DNA of 64,000 nucleotides from Sepioteuthis lessoniana (GCA_963585895.1 OY757924.1:60852718-60916717); one strand, 5' to 3'; counted from the stretch's first letter, positions 45,312 through 56,706 are shown. The notes: generated by a model not told the origin, from the sequence alone. Program-made: numbers and translations.

Positions 45312-46055
45312 AAAAATAAATTACTTCTAATAGCAGCAAAATAGTACGCCACAAGGACCAACTATATCAAAGCACGAATAGATAAGTCGCAACAAAATAG
45401 CAGATGTAGGTTATGTGGTGATAGTGACGAAACATTCACTCACATATTAAGCGATGGAGCAAATTACCACAGAAAGAGTATAAGTCTAAACACGATTGGG
45501 TGGGAAAGGTGATCTACCGGAAAATGTGCAGGAAATTTGAATTCCACGATACGAACAAATGGTATGTGCACAACTGAGAATCTGTCCTGGTGAATGAAAC
45601 TCAGAAACTCCTCTGGGATTTCGACATGCAAACGGATCAACAGCCAGACCTTATAATAATCACCAAAAAAAAAAAAAAAGAAAACTTGCCCAATTTTAGA
45701 CTTTGCTGTACCGGCTGACCACAGAGTAAATTTAAAAATAAAATGAAATGAAGGATAACTACCTGAACCTGGCAAGAGTTCTGAAAAAAATGTTGAACAT
45801 GACAGTGGCAGTTGTACCAATTGTCGTTGGTGCTCTTGGTACTGTCACCAAAAGTTTGGTAAAAGGACTAGAAGACTTGGAAAGCAGAGAACGAGTGGAG
45901 ACAGTGTAAACTACAGCATTGTTGAGATCAGCCAAAATATTGAGAAGAGTCCCGTAGACTTGAGGAGACTTGCTGTCACTCTAACTCCAGTTAAAGACCA
46001 ACGGCTAACGCTTATGTGAGAAATCTCAAGGAGTAAAATAATAGTAATAAAATTT
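45312..46055 (+). mobile_element. R2-like LINE 3' end with endonuclease domain
   Basis: Starts at the region before the zinc knuckle (CRLCGDSDETF; last Cys changed to Gly-like sequence). It continues with LLWDFDMQTD, the PDLIII-K core of a PD-(D/E)XK endonuclease (~45630-45700), LARVLKKMLNMTVAVVPIV and LVKGLEDLESRERVET, then the 3' UTR and (AAT)n-like end. Frameshifts and stops (for example within the A-run at 45667-45681) disable it. This is the domain missing from the copy at 43433-44630. Confidence 0.87.
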
Positions 46056-46089
46056 GTCAGCGATAAAGTAGATATACCGTTAAGAAATC

Positions 46090-46912
46090 GGAACTGAAAT
46101 AATAACCGGGAAAAGAAATAGGATGAATAAAGAAACTCTTAAGGAAGGAGAAACAAACAGAAACAGAACAGAGAGAAAAGACACCAAAAAGACAATTGCA
46201 GAGAAATCTGACAGCGCAGTTGGAAGGAATAAATTAAAAGATTTTTTCGAAAGAAGGAAGGGTCAAAAGCTACCGTGACAGGGTAAAGCATTACAAAGAA
46301 ATCAGGATATTTCAAAATAATGAAATAAAATTCTATGAACAGATTGGAGGAGTGGACGCAAAGAGAATAACTCAAACGGAAGCAAAAGAAACAAAATAAT
46401 TCAGAATTAACAACGGAAAAGTAAAGAACGTAACAGAAATACTGAAGGCTTTGAAAAACTTTAATAAGTGTTCCAGTGTGAACATATACCTGGATTCACG
46501 AAGAAAACACTTCAGAAAATACCAGATTATAAAATGCTAGGCAATGATGTTTTTCATTGATTCTGGTTAAAAACTTCACATCAATACACGAAAGAGTGGC
46601 TCTGCAACTGAGTAAATGGCTACAAGTAGTTAGCATACACTAATGCTATACGAAAGGGAAAACTACCCTGTTTCCAATGGACCCCCTCTAAAAAAGAAAC
46701 TTCTGTAGCAACTTTAGATCGATAACATATCTACCTATTGGGAGGAAAATCCTGACCACAAAGATAAGAAAGGAAATTGATTACTCGCTTTTATATCATG
46801 AACTATTTCTAGAAGAATAAAAAGGATTCGACGTAAAGTAAGAGAAAGAAATGACGGACTATTCATAGACTAGCACATCGCCAAAAAAACAGAAACGCGG
46901 CGAAAATGTTAC
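46090..46912 (+). mobile_element. R2-like LINE internal fragment (RT fingers), truncated at both ends
   Basis: Translations in shifting frames give RVKHYKEIRIFQNNEIKFYEQ, GGVDAKRITQTEAKE, TSIHERVALQLSKWLQ-like and ITYLPIGRKILTTKIRKEI, then LFLEE and RNDGLFID, KKTETRRK. This is the segment that precedes the RT catalytic core. It ends mid-domain at about 46912. Loss of the 3' part is unusual for LINE insertion and suggests deletion or rearrangement. Confidence 0.75.
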
Positions 46913-46917
46913 CATGA

Positions 46918-47155
46918 CAGGGTGTAACACTATGGCTGGGATACAGTTACGAAACAGGGTACTATCGTTTGGTCCAGCACCATATGTAACCCTATGACTC
47001 AGGGCATAGCACCATTTATAACACTATTGTTTGGTCTGGCACAAAATGTGATACTATGTTCTGGGTCCGGTTACAATTTGTAAGGCTATTGTTTGGGTAG
47101 AGTGCAAGATGTAACAATCTCTCTGTACGGTACCACTGTAACAATATCTTGGTTA
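46918..47155 (+). repeat. ~31-bp degenerate minisatellite
   Basis: Seven to eight units beginning 'tgtaacactat' or a close variant, followed by 'tctgggtccggcacaa'-like sequence, spaced 28-33 bp. It starts exactly where the R2-like fragment ends. Confidence 0.75.
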
Positions 47156-47177
47156 TGATTACCAACACTGATATCAG

Positions 47178-47765
47178 CTTGCCCAGTCAGCTGGGGCTGT
47201 AGAATACACTGACTGCACCTCTGCAGAGGGGTAAAAATCCCTCCTAACGAGTGTCCTGTATATGGTACTAAACAATCTGATGGTGAGGTTCCAGCAGTGC
47301 TGGAGCTTTGGGGAATGCGGAGTACCCCTTCATTGCCATCGCTCTCAGATCCACTGTGGCCCGGAGTGGTAGCACCTGATAGGGCCCTATCTATGGGTTA
47401 AATAGAACTAACAGCATACTTATGCTAAAATGAATTGAGTAAGCTGAATAGCTTGAAATAGAAACGTTTTTGACAATTAAACCGTACTTACACTTAAACT
47501 GCGTGCTTATGCATAACTGAATTATTTGAAATAGAACTGTTTTTCGACATTAAAACTGTATTTACACTTAACTGAATTATTACATATAACTGCTTGAATA
47601 GTTTGAAATGGAAATGTTTTTGACAATTAAACTGTGTACTTTTGCTAAACTGAACTGTTTTCAATAGAACAGATTATTTACATAAAAATGGATTTGGCGT
47701 TAAATAACCTATAAAGGTTGATATGCCATAAAACCAAAGAAACCGAACCATACAAAACTGATATC
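47178..47765 (+). mobile_element. family-D, full-length reference copy
   Basis: About 585 bp. Head 'cagtcagctggggctgtaga' with a possible hairpin (cagtca...tgactg, 47185-47214) next to the perfect 12-bp palindrome cctctgcagagg at 47218-47229. Then 'aacaatctgatggtgaggtt', 'gggaatgcggagtacccc', 'gatagggccctatctatgg'. About five internal monomers of 50-60 bp follow. The tail 'ggatttggcgttaaataacc', 'ggttgatatgccataaaacc' and an (A/C)-rich 'aaagaaaccgaacc' ends it. No coding potential. Confidence 0.9.
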
Positions 47766-48235
47766 AGCACCAAAAGTAATACCGTTGTGTACGACATTTG
47801 CCTTACCGTATGTCGTAATAATGATTGATCTTATCTTAGTGACGGCGCGAAATGCGTTTCCAGATTCTTTGTTTATCAATTCTCTCTACGCCCTTGCTGT
47901 GTTTGAAAGATGAAGACAATAGTCTGAAAACTCTTAATGATGAAATTCCAGATACACTGTTCGAGGTTTACCCATATTCATATTTTTTATAATTTATTTT
48001 TAACTAAAATTTTTCGATCCATACTAAGTTTTTAGTTATCTTTTTAAAACTACGGAAAAAAACCATCTGTGTACATGCACACATATAATCTCTCTCCTAG
48101 AGCCTTTCATGCTAATGGGGATATACTTGCATGCGCTAACTATATTTATACCGACTGCGAAAGAAAAAATAGGAATATTCTTGAATAATGATAAACGTCT
48201 CTATTATAAAACAAGATTAATTTTAATTTAAAAAA
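47766..48235. other. unannotated stretch
   Basis: I recognise nothing here. Confidence 0.4.
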
Positions 48236-48239
48236 AAAA

Positions 48240-48600
48240 AGGAGATAGGTATAAAACAGTAAATTTACTCATGTCTGCATTTTTTTTCAAATATTTCAAT
48301 AACATGCCGAAACGATTTGCATGCCTTCAAAATAAATTTTTTAGACATTTTATTCCATTCCTCTTCAATAGTAATCTTAAGCAAACCAATATTCGGATAG
48401 GAAATTGCACTTACTTTACTTTCAAAAGCGCCCCATATAGTGTAACCAAGGGGGTTAAGGTCTAGGCTTAATGGAGGCCATAAAGAAACTCCAATTATTT
48501 CGGGATTTTTTTTTTTAATGAGGTTTCAGTGCTAAGCAAACCATAGATTCTTTGTCGTTACTTTTGCTCACTCATATTGGGATGAATCTTAATGGAAAGC
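48240..48600 (-). mobile_element. Tc1/mariner transposase C-terminal relic
   Basis: The minus strand (about 48500 to 48268) reads NPEIIGVSLWPPLSLDLNPL, then YTIWGAFESKV, IEEEWNKMSKKFILKACKSF and a stop. WPP-S-DLNPL-Y-W is the hallmark around the last catalytic aspartate region of Tc1-like transposases. It stays open for ~80 residues; upstream of a T-run at 48507-48518 the frame is lost. No terminal inverted repeats found. Confidence 0.8.
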
Positions 48601-48722
48601 TGCTTTAATTATAGAGCTAATCATGAAAATTTACGTTTATCGTGTTTTTTTCTTCCAAAATTGGACTAATCAGACGAAAAGAAAACGTTTTAAAAAATCA
48701 TTCAATATTTTGCTTCCGCAGC

Positions 48723-48723
<1 letters not shown>

Positions 48724-48771
<48 letters not shown>

Positions 48772-48775
48772 GATA
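48724..48775. repeat. (TA)n microsatellite
   Basis: TA run with GTA/CATA interruptions at the right end. Confidence 0.95.
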
Positions 48776-48872
48776 TACGCTAAGTCAGCTCATTCATATT
48801 CATATACATACGCTCACCTGCATATTTATTATAGCATCTACATATGTCCCCACAGGTGTAGAATAACTGTTA

Positions 48873-49430
48873 GTAAATAAGTAAAGTTGGTGCCCTTGAT
48901 GTAATGGTTATCGTCGTAGGAAATGGACACGGCGCCACGAGTTCAAATCCTGGACGAGACTGATTGCATTTCATATAGCAATAATACCCTTAGGAAAGGT
49001 ATGAATCCAAATATTCTCCCTCCAGCTATAGGTAAATAGTAGGACAGACTATGTTCTTCAACCTTGGTGAGGCAACTATTCTAGGAGAAGGAAAACTCTG
49101 AATTCAAACCTGTTAAACTTCGCTTAAAAATTGACCTTGTGTCATATCCTGCCCGAGCGGAGGGGTTGGTAAATATGGTAAAGTTGGCGACCTTAGCCGA
49201 TGGTGACCTGAAGGCTCCCTTTTCGATAGCAATGACAGGGGAGGGCTTTACTCCTTTCCCTAAATTGCTCCACTTTACCCTTGATCCGTACCTGATAATG
49301 CTGAGTGTTAAGCGAGATTGCATCAAATACCATTTTTTAGTATTTGGTATAACTCGACCTGGGATTAAACCCCGGTCTCCCGGACCTTTAGTGAACACTT
49401 TACTGATGAGGCCAATTGCCCGGTTGCTGT
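48873..49430 (-). mobile_element. SINE-A copy split by SINE-B
   Basis: The main part is 49178-49430 (minus), from 'ggcgaccttagccgatggt' to the tRNA-like head near 49410 (B-box complement 'gggattaaaccccggtctcc'). The outer tail 'taaataagtaaagttgg' at 48873-48890 was separated by the SINE-B insertion. The same unbroken tail is seen at 2480-2500. Confidence 0.88.
48881..49187 (+). mobile_element. SINE-B inserted into a SINE-A, with target-site duplication
   Basis: The element is 48891-49177. 'gtaaagttgg' at 48881-48890 and 49178-49187 are identical and are part of the SINE-A 3' tail. Complete from the A box 'gatgtaatggttatcgtcg' and B box 'gagttcaaatcctgg' to 'cggaggggttggtaaatatg'. Confidence 0.93.
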
Positions 49431-50150
49431 TAGTACCACACATGAATTCATGTTTTCGAGAACTTTCAATAATTCCCTCGTACTGACTTAAAAATTATTT
49501 TGTCGACATACGCTAATATTTTAAGTAAATTCATTTTCAAGAAATAGTCGGTACTCCGCGAAAAAACTTGATAAATTTACCTTTAGTAAGAGTTTGTTAT
49601 AATGGCGTGGTGAATTAATCTAATCGCTGTCTAAGTGTTAGACATCCCACTACAATCCTTTTCAGCAGCCACGATCATGATCACTCTGACTCCCACATCA
49701 CGTTAAAAGGTCCATCTCCTTCTTTTCCAGTAAATGACTCTTCTTGAATGGCCACTGAATTCAATGCTGCTTTGTTGTAACGTACAAATGCGAGTATATT
49801 TCTTATTGGTAAAAAACAAACACAAAGTTACTTTTGTGAGCACAATCATTTTATTATTTCTTAACGATGGCAACTTCGTTTTCTTATTTATAGCCCGACT
49901 ACATTTATAGAGTTGTTCCATGGATGCAAACATATACAAGCACGATTTTTACACACGTGGGCTTGTCAACAGGTCGAACTAACTAATTATAAATGATGAT
50001 ATTTTTCTAAATTTTAGGACTTGTTAGTCATATGATCGAAACCATCAAATCTCTGCTAAGCTCTCAAATTGATGTCGGTTCATATCTTGTCTCTCAAACT
50101 CTATTTACCAAGCGGTTTTTGAGTATAATTTCGAGTTCATTTCTTTAAAA
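49431..50150. other. unannotated stretch
   Basis: No repeat or gene recognised. Confidence 0.4.
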
Positions 50151-50156
50151 TCCTCC

Positions 50157-51475
50157 TCCTCCTCCTCCTCATCATCATCATCATCATCATCATCTAGCGC
50201 CATCAGTACGGATATCCCTGACCCTCTCCCGCCACCGTTCTCTATCGTCCATCGCTTCCGGTAGGTCTTCAAGTCTACATCCTGTATCAGTAAAGAGCTG
50301 TTTTATGTAGGTTCGAGCTGGTCGTTCTGCCTTTGCTCGTCGATGTGCAGGGATTCACAGGAGTACGTCACTTATGAGTTCGTCCCAACTTCTCCAGCAG
50401 TATCCAGCATGTCTAGTTCGTCTAACTTTGATAGATTTCGTGAAGGGTTGTAAGTGGCCGTACAACTGCTGCTTTGTGGAGTGCTGCCTCCAGGACTTGT
50501 TAAATATTGCTCACATCATTCTTGTGTAGTTTCCGTTAAACTTTTTCTCCATTCGTTTTGTTAGCATCCATGTAGTGCACCCATATAGCAGTATCGACAC
50601 GACCGTTACTTGAAAAAAATGCGTTTTATTTTATCGGTCAGGACTGACTACCATATAACCGATAGACTATCGATAGCTGTCAATGACTTTGGTTGTCACG
50701 TGTTGATTTCTGTCTCGGTTGATGAGACACTGCTTCCTATGCAGGTGAACTTGTCTATTGGTTTCAGAGCTACCATTTAGAGTGATCTCTCCTCTTTGAT
50801 TAAAGCACATATATTCCGTCTTGTGTGCATTGACGGGTGTATTTGCCAGAATCACTATGTCATCGGCGTAGTGCGCGTCCGTAATTATTTGTGCGGGCTA
50901 TCTTCTACTTCTTTTCTTCGTCAGTTTGAAACCGTTTTCTTTCATTTTATCAATAAACGTCCTAAGCACGTAGTCTAGTCAGACGATAAACTGGTATGGG
51001 GCTAATGTGTCTCCTTGCCGCACACCTGGTACAATGTCGAAATATGCTGAGTCTCCATCCGGGGAGCGGACTTTTACTTTTGTGTTTCTATATAGCATCA
51101 TTATGACTGCGGCGGGTTTTTTTTTTTGGGTAGGCTGAATAGTATTTGCTCCATCTTCCCTCTTTGTATAGAGTCAAAGGCTTTGGTTAAGTCGACAAAT
51201 ACTATTGTTGCCTCACGTTTTTTTTGCACGTACACTTTCAAGAATTCGACGGATAGTCAAAATTTGTGACGTCGGGGATCTATTTCTCCTAAAGCTATTT
51301 TGGTTCTACCTTAGTATATTCTCAATTTTGTGTTCTATGCTGTTGTGTAGTAGAACATTGTATATATTGGCTGCTATGGATGTAAAAGTTATAACTCTGT
51401 AGTTTTTGTTTAATCCAAGGTTGCCTTTTTTTAGGGAAGGGGAGAATGAACCCCTTTGTCTATCTGTATATTTAG
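50157..51475 (-). mobile_element. RTE-type LINE, long 5'-truncated copy
   Basis: (CTC)n(ATC)n tail complement at 50150-50193, then on the minus strand the C-terminal domain, MKRSFF-like region and the RT active site HYADDIVILANTPVN at ~50860. Upstream come GVRQGDTLAPY-like sequence near 51030 and NYRVITFTSIAANIYN at ~51380. About 20 residues between ILANTP and the VNAHKTEYMC segment are deleted at ~50840. Heavily frameshifted. 5' end at ~51475. Confidence 0.9.
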
Positions 51476-51479
51476 TTTT

Positions 51480-52024
51480 GAAACTCGAGCTAAATAAACC
51501 CAATCATCTTTATACATTTCAGATTGATTCTTTACATGATCGGGTTTTTTTTCAAATGTTTTCGGATTTAATATTTAAATGTTTCGTTCCTCGGAGAGAT
51601 ATAAATATTGGAGGTTCATTTATTGATAAAGAAATAAGCATTGCTTTTCAATATGACACCTGGGCAGTTGGAGAATCATTGTTAAACTTTAAGGACGTTG
51701 AATCATTTTTACTAATGTTTGAGATTCCTACGAAGGCTTGCTAAAATGTTCAATCTGAGCGAGATATTCTTCCAGAATGTGACTAAGTGTTGATTTTGTT
51801 TAAGATAGCACCCCTTGTCGTCCACATATTTCTTACTTTAGTATTACAGTGCTTGGATCCTGTTGGTAAAAATCATTATCAACAGAAGATATGATATCAT
51901 CATATGAACTTTTCAGCCTATTAATTTTTCAGCCTACCCTCATATAAAAAATATTTGCTTTGTCTGTCAGGGTAGTTGTTACGGTGGAGGTTGTGTCTTA
52001 GACTAATCATTTCTTCCTAATATG
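51480..52024. other. unannotated stretch with a 112-residue open frame
   Basis: An open frame at 51406-51744 (+) starts inside antisense RTE sequence and continues with a non-repetitive part (DINIGGSFIDKEISIAFQYD). I do not recognise it. Likely chance, but its last ~65 residues are not low-complexity. Confidence 0.2.
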
Positions 52025-52025
52025 T

Positions 52026-52302
52026 ATCAGTATCATATTTACCAAACCCTCCGCTCGAGCAGGATATGACACAAGGTCAATTTTTAATCGAAGTTTAACA
52101 GGTTTGAAGTAGCCTCACCAAGGCTGAAGAATCTAGTCTGCCCTACTATTTACCCATAGCTGGAGGGAGAATAATTGGATTCATACCTTTCCCAAGGGTA
52201 TTAGTGCTATGTGAAATGCAATCAGTCTCATCCAGGATTTGAACTCGTGTTACTGTCTCCATTTCCCGTGACGATAACCATTACACCACGGGCATCAGTA
52301 TC
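52026..52302 (-). mobile_element. SINE-B copy with 9-bp target-site duplication
   Basis: The element is 52035-52293. 'atcagtatc' at 52026-52034 and 52294-52302. Complete head on the right ('ccattacaccacgggc'); ~30 bp deleted around 52108. Confidence 0.93.
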
Positions 52303-52487
52303 GCTACAAATGGCTTTAGCTCGATGTTGTAAGCAACGGACAATTCAAGTCTTAGAAGTTCATGTTTATGTAAACCAAGCATGGTGTATGGAAGGCGGCT
52401 TTCAAAATCAGATTTACACACAAAATAACCTAAAATTATATTTAATAGATATCTAATTTTATGATTTTTCATATAATGAGAGAGAGG

Positions 52488-52715
52488 CACGCTCCACGAA
52501 ACAATAGCTGTCTGGCCATTTACTTCCTATCTCTAAACCCATCCAAGTAAGAACAAACCATGTGGTACACTACTGGAGAAGGAAGAACGAACTTATAATT
52601 GATAGTTTTCTATTGACCACAACACTTGGCCGACCAACAAGAACTTATTTATATCAGATCTGTACGGTCACAGTATGTAGTTTGGATGACCCGTTACGAG
52701 TGATAGACGATAGAG
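52488..52715 (+). mobile_element. highly diverged RTE 3' end
   Basis: 'gtctggccatttacttccta', 'atccaagtaagaacaaacc', 'ctggagaaggaagaacgaac' and 'gacgatagagagagg' follow the RTE C-terminal order. Residues W-R-K-N-E-L-I and D-D-R-E-R are still visible. The usual ATG tail is replaced by a long GA-rich tract. Confidence 0.7.
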
Positions 52716-52858
52716 AGAGGGAGGGGAGAGGGGGAGAGGGGGAGGGAGAAAGAGAGAGGGAGGGAGAGGTAGCGAGAGAGAAAGAGAGAGAGGAAGAGAG
52801 AAAGAAAGAGTGAGAGTGGGAGAGCGAGAGAGAGCGAAAGAGAGAGATGGAGAGAGAT

Positions 52859-52911
<53 letters not shown>
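52706..52911. repeat. GA-rich simple repeat
   Basis: About 200 bp of GA/GGGA-type units, the last 50 bp pure (GA)n. It gives long spurious frames on both strands. Confidence 0.95.
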
Positions 52912-52912
<1 letters not shown>

Positions 52913-53319
52913 TATTCAGGGAAATACGTTCTGTCATTGCGACTTGCTGCTAACGAATATCAAACTAATATGGGTTTCTAAACGTTTTAAGGTTGGGTAA
53001 CTGTTAAAGGTTGAATGAATTTCTTCTAAGTGTCGACACCTGGCCATGTCAAAGATCGTTTAAGGACATATACGGAGGGAAAGATTCATCTTTGTTTCTA
53101 TACGATTACCAAGAGAGTTGCTATTCGCTATGAGACAGCCTATGTTTTACAGCGAGTGGGATATTAAAACATAAAGAATGAGACAAACTATATTCTTAAA
53201 AAAAGTCTGTTATTTACAATAAATTAAACCATTTAAGACATGCCACGATTTCCTGGAAAAATTGCCGGGCATCCCCTCTAGGTACTAACAGACGGACAGA
53301 TGGGTATATATGATAGGCG

Positions 53320-53532
53320 TTAAAGTATCTTCAGAAATGGAAACGATGACTTGTGTTCAAATCCTAAAAGAGATTGTTAGCATTGAATGGTATACATCCA
53401 ATTAATCTCCTCGATCAGTAATAACTCCAGGAACAGATATGCTTTGAAGAAAAACTCTTAAATAAAATCTGTTAAATGCTGTTTAAAGATTGGCCTTGTA
53501 TCACATCCAGTGCTGAGGTATTAGTAAATACA
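53320..53532 (+). mobile_element. degenerate SINE-B copy
   Basis: 'ggaaacgatgacttgtgttc', 'aaatcctaaaagagattg', 'tacatccaattaatctcc', 'aagattggccttgtatcac' and 'gctgaggtattagtaaata' keep the SINE-B order. Confidence 0.75.
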
Positions 53533-53684
53533 TATATCAGGGACTCTGGAAAAATGATTACACCAATTAAATTACGGATAAAAGAACTGGTATAGAAAGT
53601 GCAATAATGCAATAACATTGTTACAGAGGTTACGGTTTTTGTTACATATTACGTTTCTCCTCATCTAGGCACAAGTGCGGACCC

Positions 53685-54425
53685 ACTCGTCTGGAGCTGA
53701 AGAATAAACCGACTGCTTCTCTCTAGAGAGCTATGACCCCACCAACCGGTGTTCTGGATATGACACAAAACAATCTGATGGTGAGGTTCTATTAATGCTG
53801 GTCCTTTGGGGAATGTGGAGTACCCTTCATTTCTATCACTCCTAGGTCCACTCCAGCCCAGAGTGGTAGCACCTGATGGAGTCCAATCGATGGGTCAAAT
53901 AAAACTGTTTGACATTAAACTGGGTGGAAGCCGATAAGTTATGCTAAATTGACTTGTTTTAAATAGAACAAATAACTGGTGATTAATTGAATTGTAAGTG
54001 ATACATAGCAATACTTGGAACTATTTAACTTTGTTGACTTATGTTTACAAATCATATTGTTGGGTATCACCTACCTTTTCAGCATAATGAGCTGTTCCAT
54101 CTGCCATATATGGCAGTAGCGGAGATCAGTCTGGGAATAAGCCGATGAGCCAGACCAGAAGAGCCGTTTCCATTGTTGAAGTATATCATTACTCTATCAC
54201 TAATCCTATGTTCTTATTACTAACAGTCTCTCTTTTGTAAATACTCTTTTCTGTAAACATAACTATTTTCCTCACATATCGTGGTTTGTCTTATTATTAC
54301 TACTACTTGTGTTCACTGACCAGAACGAAATACATATATATCGAATATATACAATAATAAACCAGATTTGGCATTAAATAAACTACAATGTTTGATATGA
54401 CGTAAAACCAAACCAAACCAAACCA
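53685..54425 (+). mobile_element. family-D copy interrupted by a solo-LTR-like repeat
   Basis: Head from 'actcgtctggagctgaagaa' to 'gatggagtccaatcgatggg', internal monomers to 54057. Then the family-C insert (54058-54334), and the D tail 'ccagatttggcattaaataa', 'gatatgacgtaaaaccaaac' at 54362-54420. Confidence 0.85.
54058..54334 (+). mobile_element. family-C repeat, probable solo LTR (copy 2)
   Basis: 277 bp from 'tgttgggtatcacctacc' to 'cgaaataca'. Same ends as 28068-28442 but ~100 bp shorter in the middle. Candidate 5-bp target-site duplication catat / tatat (4 of 5). Sits in family-D sequence that continues on both sides. Confidence 0.6.
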
Positions 54426-54429
54426 CACA

Positions 54430-55140
54430 TAGGCACCGTGTCTATTCGAAACTTGTTTCGCAGTAGCACTTGTATTAATCTGCTCGCATGTTTCATTAAA
54501 TTATGTTATTTGAAGAAAAATAATTCTCTTCTTATCTTCTCTACCTTCTTCATTTACAGTGAACACATACAACCGCTTGAGAGATCATCTCTTGAGAAGT
54601 ATTTATCAAAACCTTGAGATTTTTCACTAACAATGCAATGTCATATTAATATATATTATTAATATGAATTATTTTTCCAAGCATAAACGATAAATATAGA
54701 GGAAAAAGCATATTGTTAAAAGAATGTTAGTCAGTATCATAAAACTATCTGATAATAAGCTGACAATCCTCAGAGTATTAACAGAATAAATTTCAATTTG
54801 TTTTTAAGACTTATGCCAATTCCTAGAGCAATAAAAATAAGAAGTTAAACGAGAAAACAAATGATTTTAAAATTATTTTCCCGTCCTTTCAATCTGAGAC
54901 TAAATTATCACCAAGGTTCAAAAATATAGTGCATAAAGTTCTTTTTTTTCCTAATCAATTAATTTTGAAACGTTTCTGGCGCACGTCATTCGTAAATTAA
55001 TACCTGAATAAAACACGAACGCATGTCTTCGAATGTTTCACCCTGTCATTACATCAAATAAATGAGAAACCATTCTTATTTTACTGTGATAAAAAGAAAG
55101 GGGAGAAAATATGACATAACATTTTAGAGAGAAAAAGAAA
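54430..55140. other. unannotated AT-rich stretch
   Basis: I see nothing recognisable. Confidence 0.4.
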
Positions 55141-55224
55141 ATTAATATAAGAAATAAAAATGGACGACAAGAGAAAAAAAGAGACAGAAACAGAGAGAGC
55201 CTGGAAGAATGAGACAGTAATAAA

Positions 55225-55451
55225 GTGCTACATCAGATGCTTATCTTTTGCATCAATGGAAATCGCAGGAAGAAGGTCTTCAAAAAAGGTGAAAATGAAA
55301 AGAGATAAGATTAATAGAAAGAAAGAAAGGAAGAAAGATAGAGGAAAATAGAGTGGGGTGATAACGCTGGTCCTCAGATGTCTTCTCTCTACTTCAATGG
55401 AAAGGAAGGGAGGTAGGAAGAAAAAATAACCGAAATTAAACACCAAAAAAG

Positions 55452-55486
<35 letters not shown>

Positions 55487-55660
55487 GGAGGGGAGAGATG
55501 AAGTGAAGAAAAATGTGTATATAACAGAGTAAAAGAAATTTAGAATGATAAAAATATAAGACAGAAAGACAAGAAACAGACAGACGGCAATAGAGCTATA
55601 CATCAGAGGCTTATCAGCTGCATAAAATTAATCGAAGGAAGGAAGAGCATTCCATAACAT
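55225..55660 (+). repeat. three dispersed copies of a ~50-bp motif in GA-rich DNA
   Basis: 'catcagatgcttatc' plus 'catcaatggaa' and GAAGGAAGG (55231-55280) recurs in altered form at about 55373-55415 and 55600-55650. A (GA)n tract lies at 55452-55483. Similarity is partial. Confidence 0.45.
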
Positions 55661-56034
55661 AATAGAAAAGAAACTTTTTCGATTCAGTATTGATAAGTAT
55701 TTTTTGCATTTTTTTAGTAAAAGAAGGAAAATTAAATTCAAATGAATATGAAGATAGAAATCTAAAACCAATTACATTTAGACGAGATCTTACCCATGAT
55801 CAATGACACAGGATACTATACAGTTCGACTTACTATTTTTTACTTTTCTTTAGTATCAATTAGTTGATTGATTAATTGATTTTAACAGTATGTCAACCGT
55901 CTCGTATGTTTTATTTTTTCTAGAGTTTAGGGAATTGGTTCATATTTACATTTCTTGTGTAGCTGTTTCTTTTACAATCTTTGCTCACAGCTCTGTCGAG
56001 CAAGAATAATTTCGAACTAATCTATTTGAAGCAA

Positions 56035-56220
56035 ACAGAGGACCCTAACATATACAATCACTCCAATCAGAGTGTACCTGTAAATAATTGCTATTATGGG
56101 ATACTCCACTTACCTAGAACTTAAAAAGCGTAGCCTCACCATCGGATGTTAATTAATTTCATACCCAGGACAACCAATGTTTTAAAATGATTTTTACTGT
56201 CGGTGTGATAACAGGTGTGT
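56035..56220 (-). mobile_element. family-D head fragment, degenerate
   Basis: 'gaccctaacatatacaatc', 'gggatactccac', 'gtagcctcaccatcggatg' and 'cccaggacaacc' follow the D head on the minus strand. Confidence 0.6.
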
Positions 56221-56705
56221 TCTAATCCCAGGCGATAAGGCCTTTTTTTAGACGTAGATAGAAAATTAATTGTTTCCACTTCCAAAAATGATACACTCTG
56301 TTTTTACTGACTTGAAATTGAAGCAAAAATAAAACAGGAGAATATTTTTTGGGAGATAAACATTTTTTATTGGTCGTTGATTGGGAAAAAAAAAGAATAT
56401 ATATATATATCTATATATATGAGAAGTTTGACGAAGAGATTTGTATTTTTTTAGGATTTATTTATTCAGTTAATTATAATTAATTATTTTTGTATTTTGA
56501 TCTAACAAACGTGTATGTTTCCAGCTTGATGCTTTCGTCAAAGAACATATTCAATGAAACTTGAACTCACTTGTGTTTGCTGTTTTAATTGTTTTCATTT
56601 GCTAATGGGTTTTTATGCAGGTCACTCTTCTCTTATTCTTAGTGTGTGTTTACCATAGTCTACTTTACCCGTCATTTGTTTTTGATGTTTGATACGTTGT
56701 GTATT

Positions 56706-56706
<1 letters not shown>

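Noticed and set aside
52668-52937. Low-complexity charged or Ser/Leu-rich proteins
   Set aside because: Both strands of a GA-rich simple repeat.
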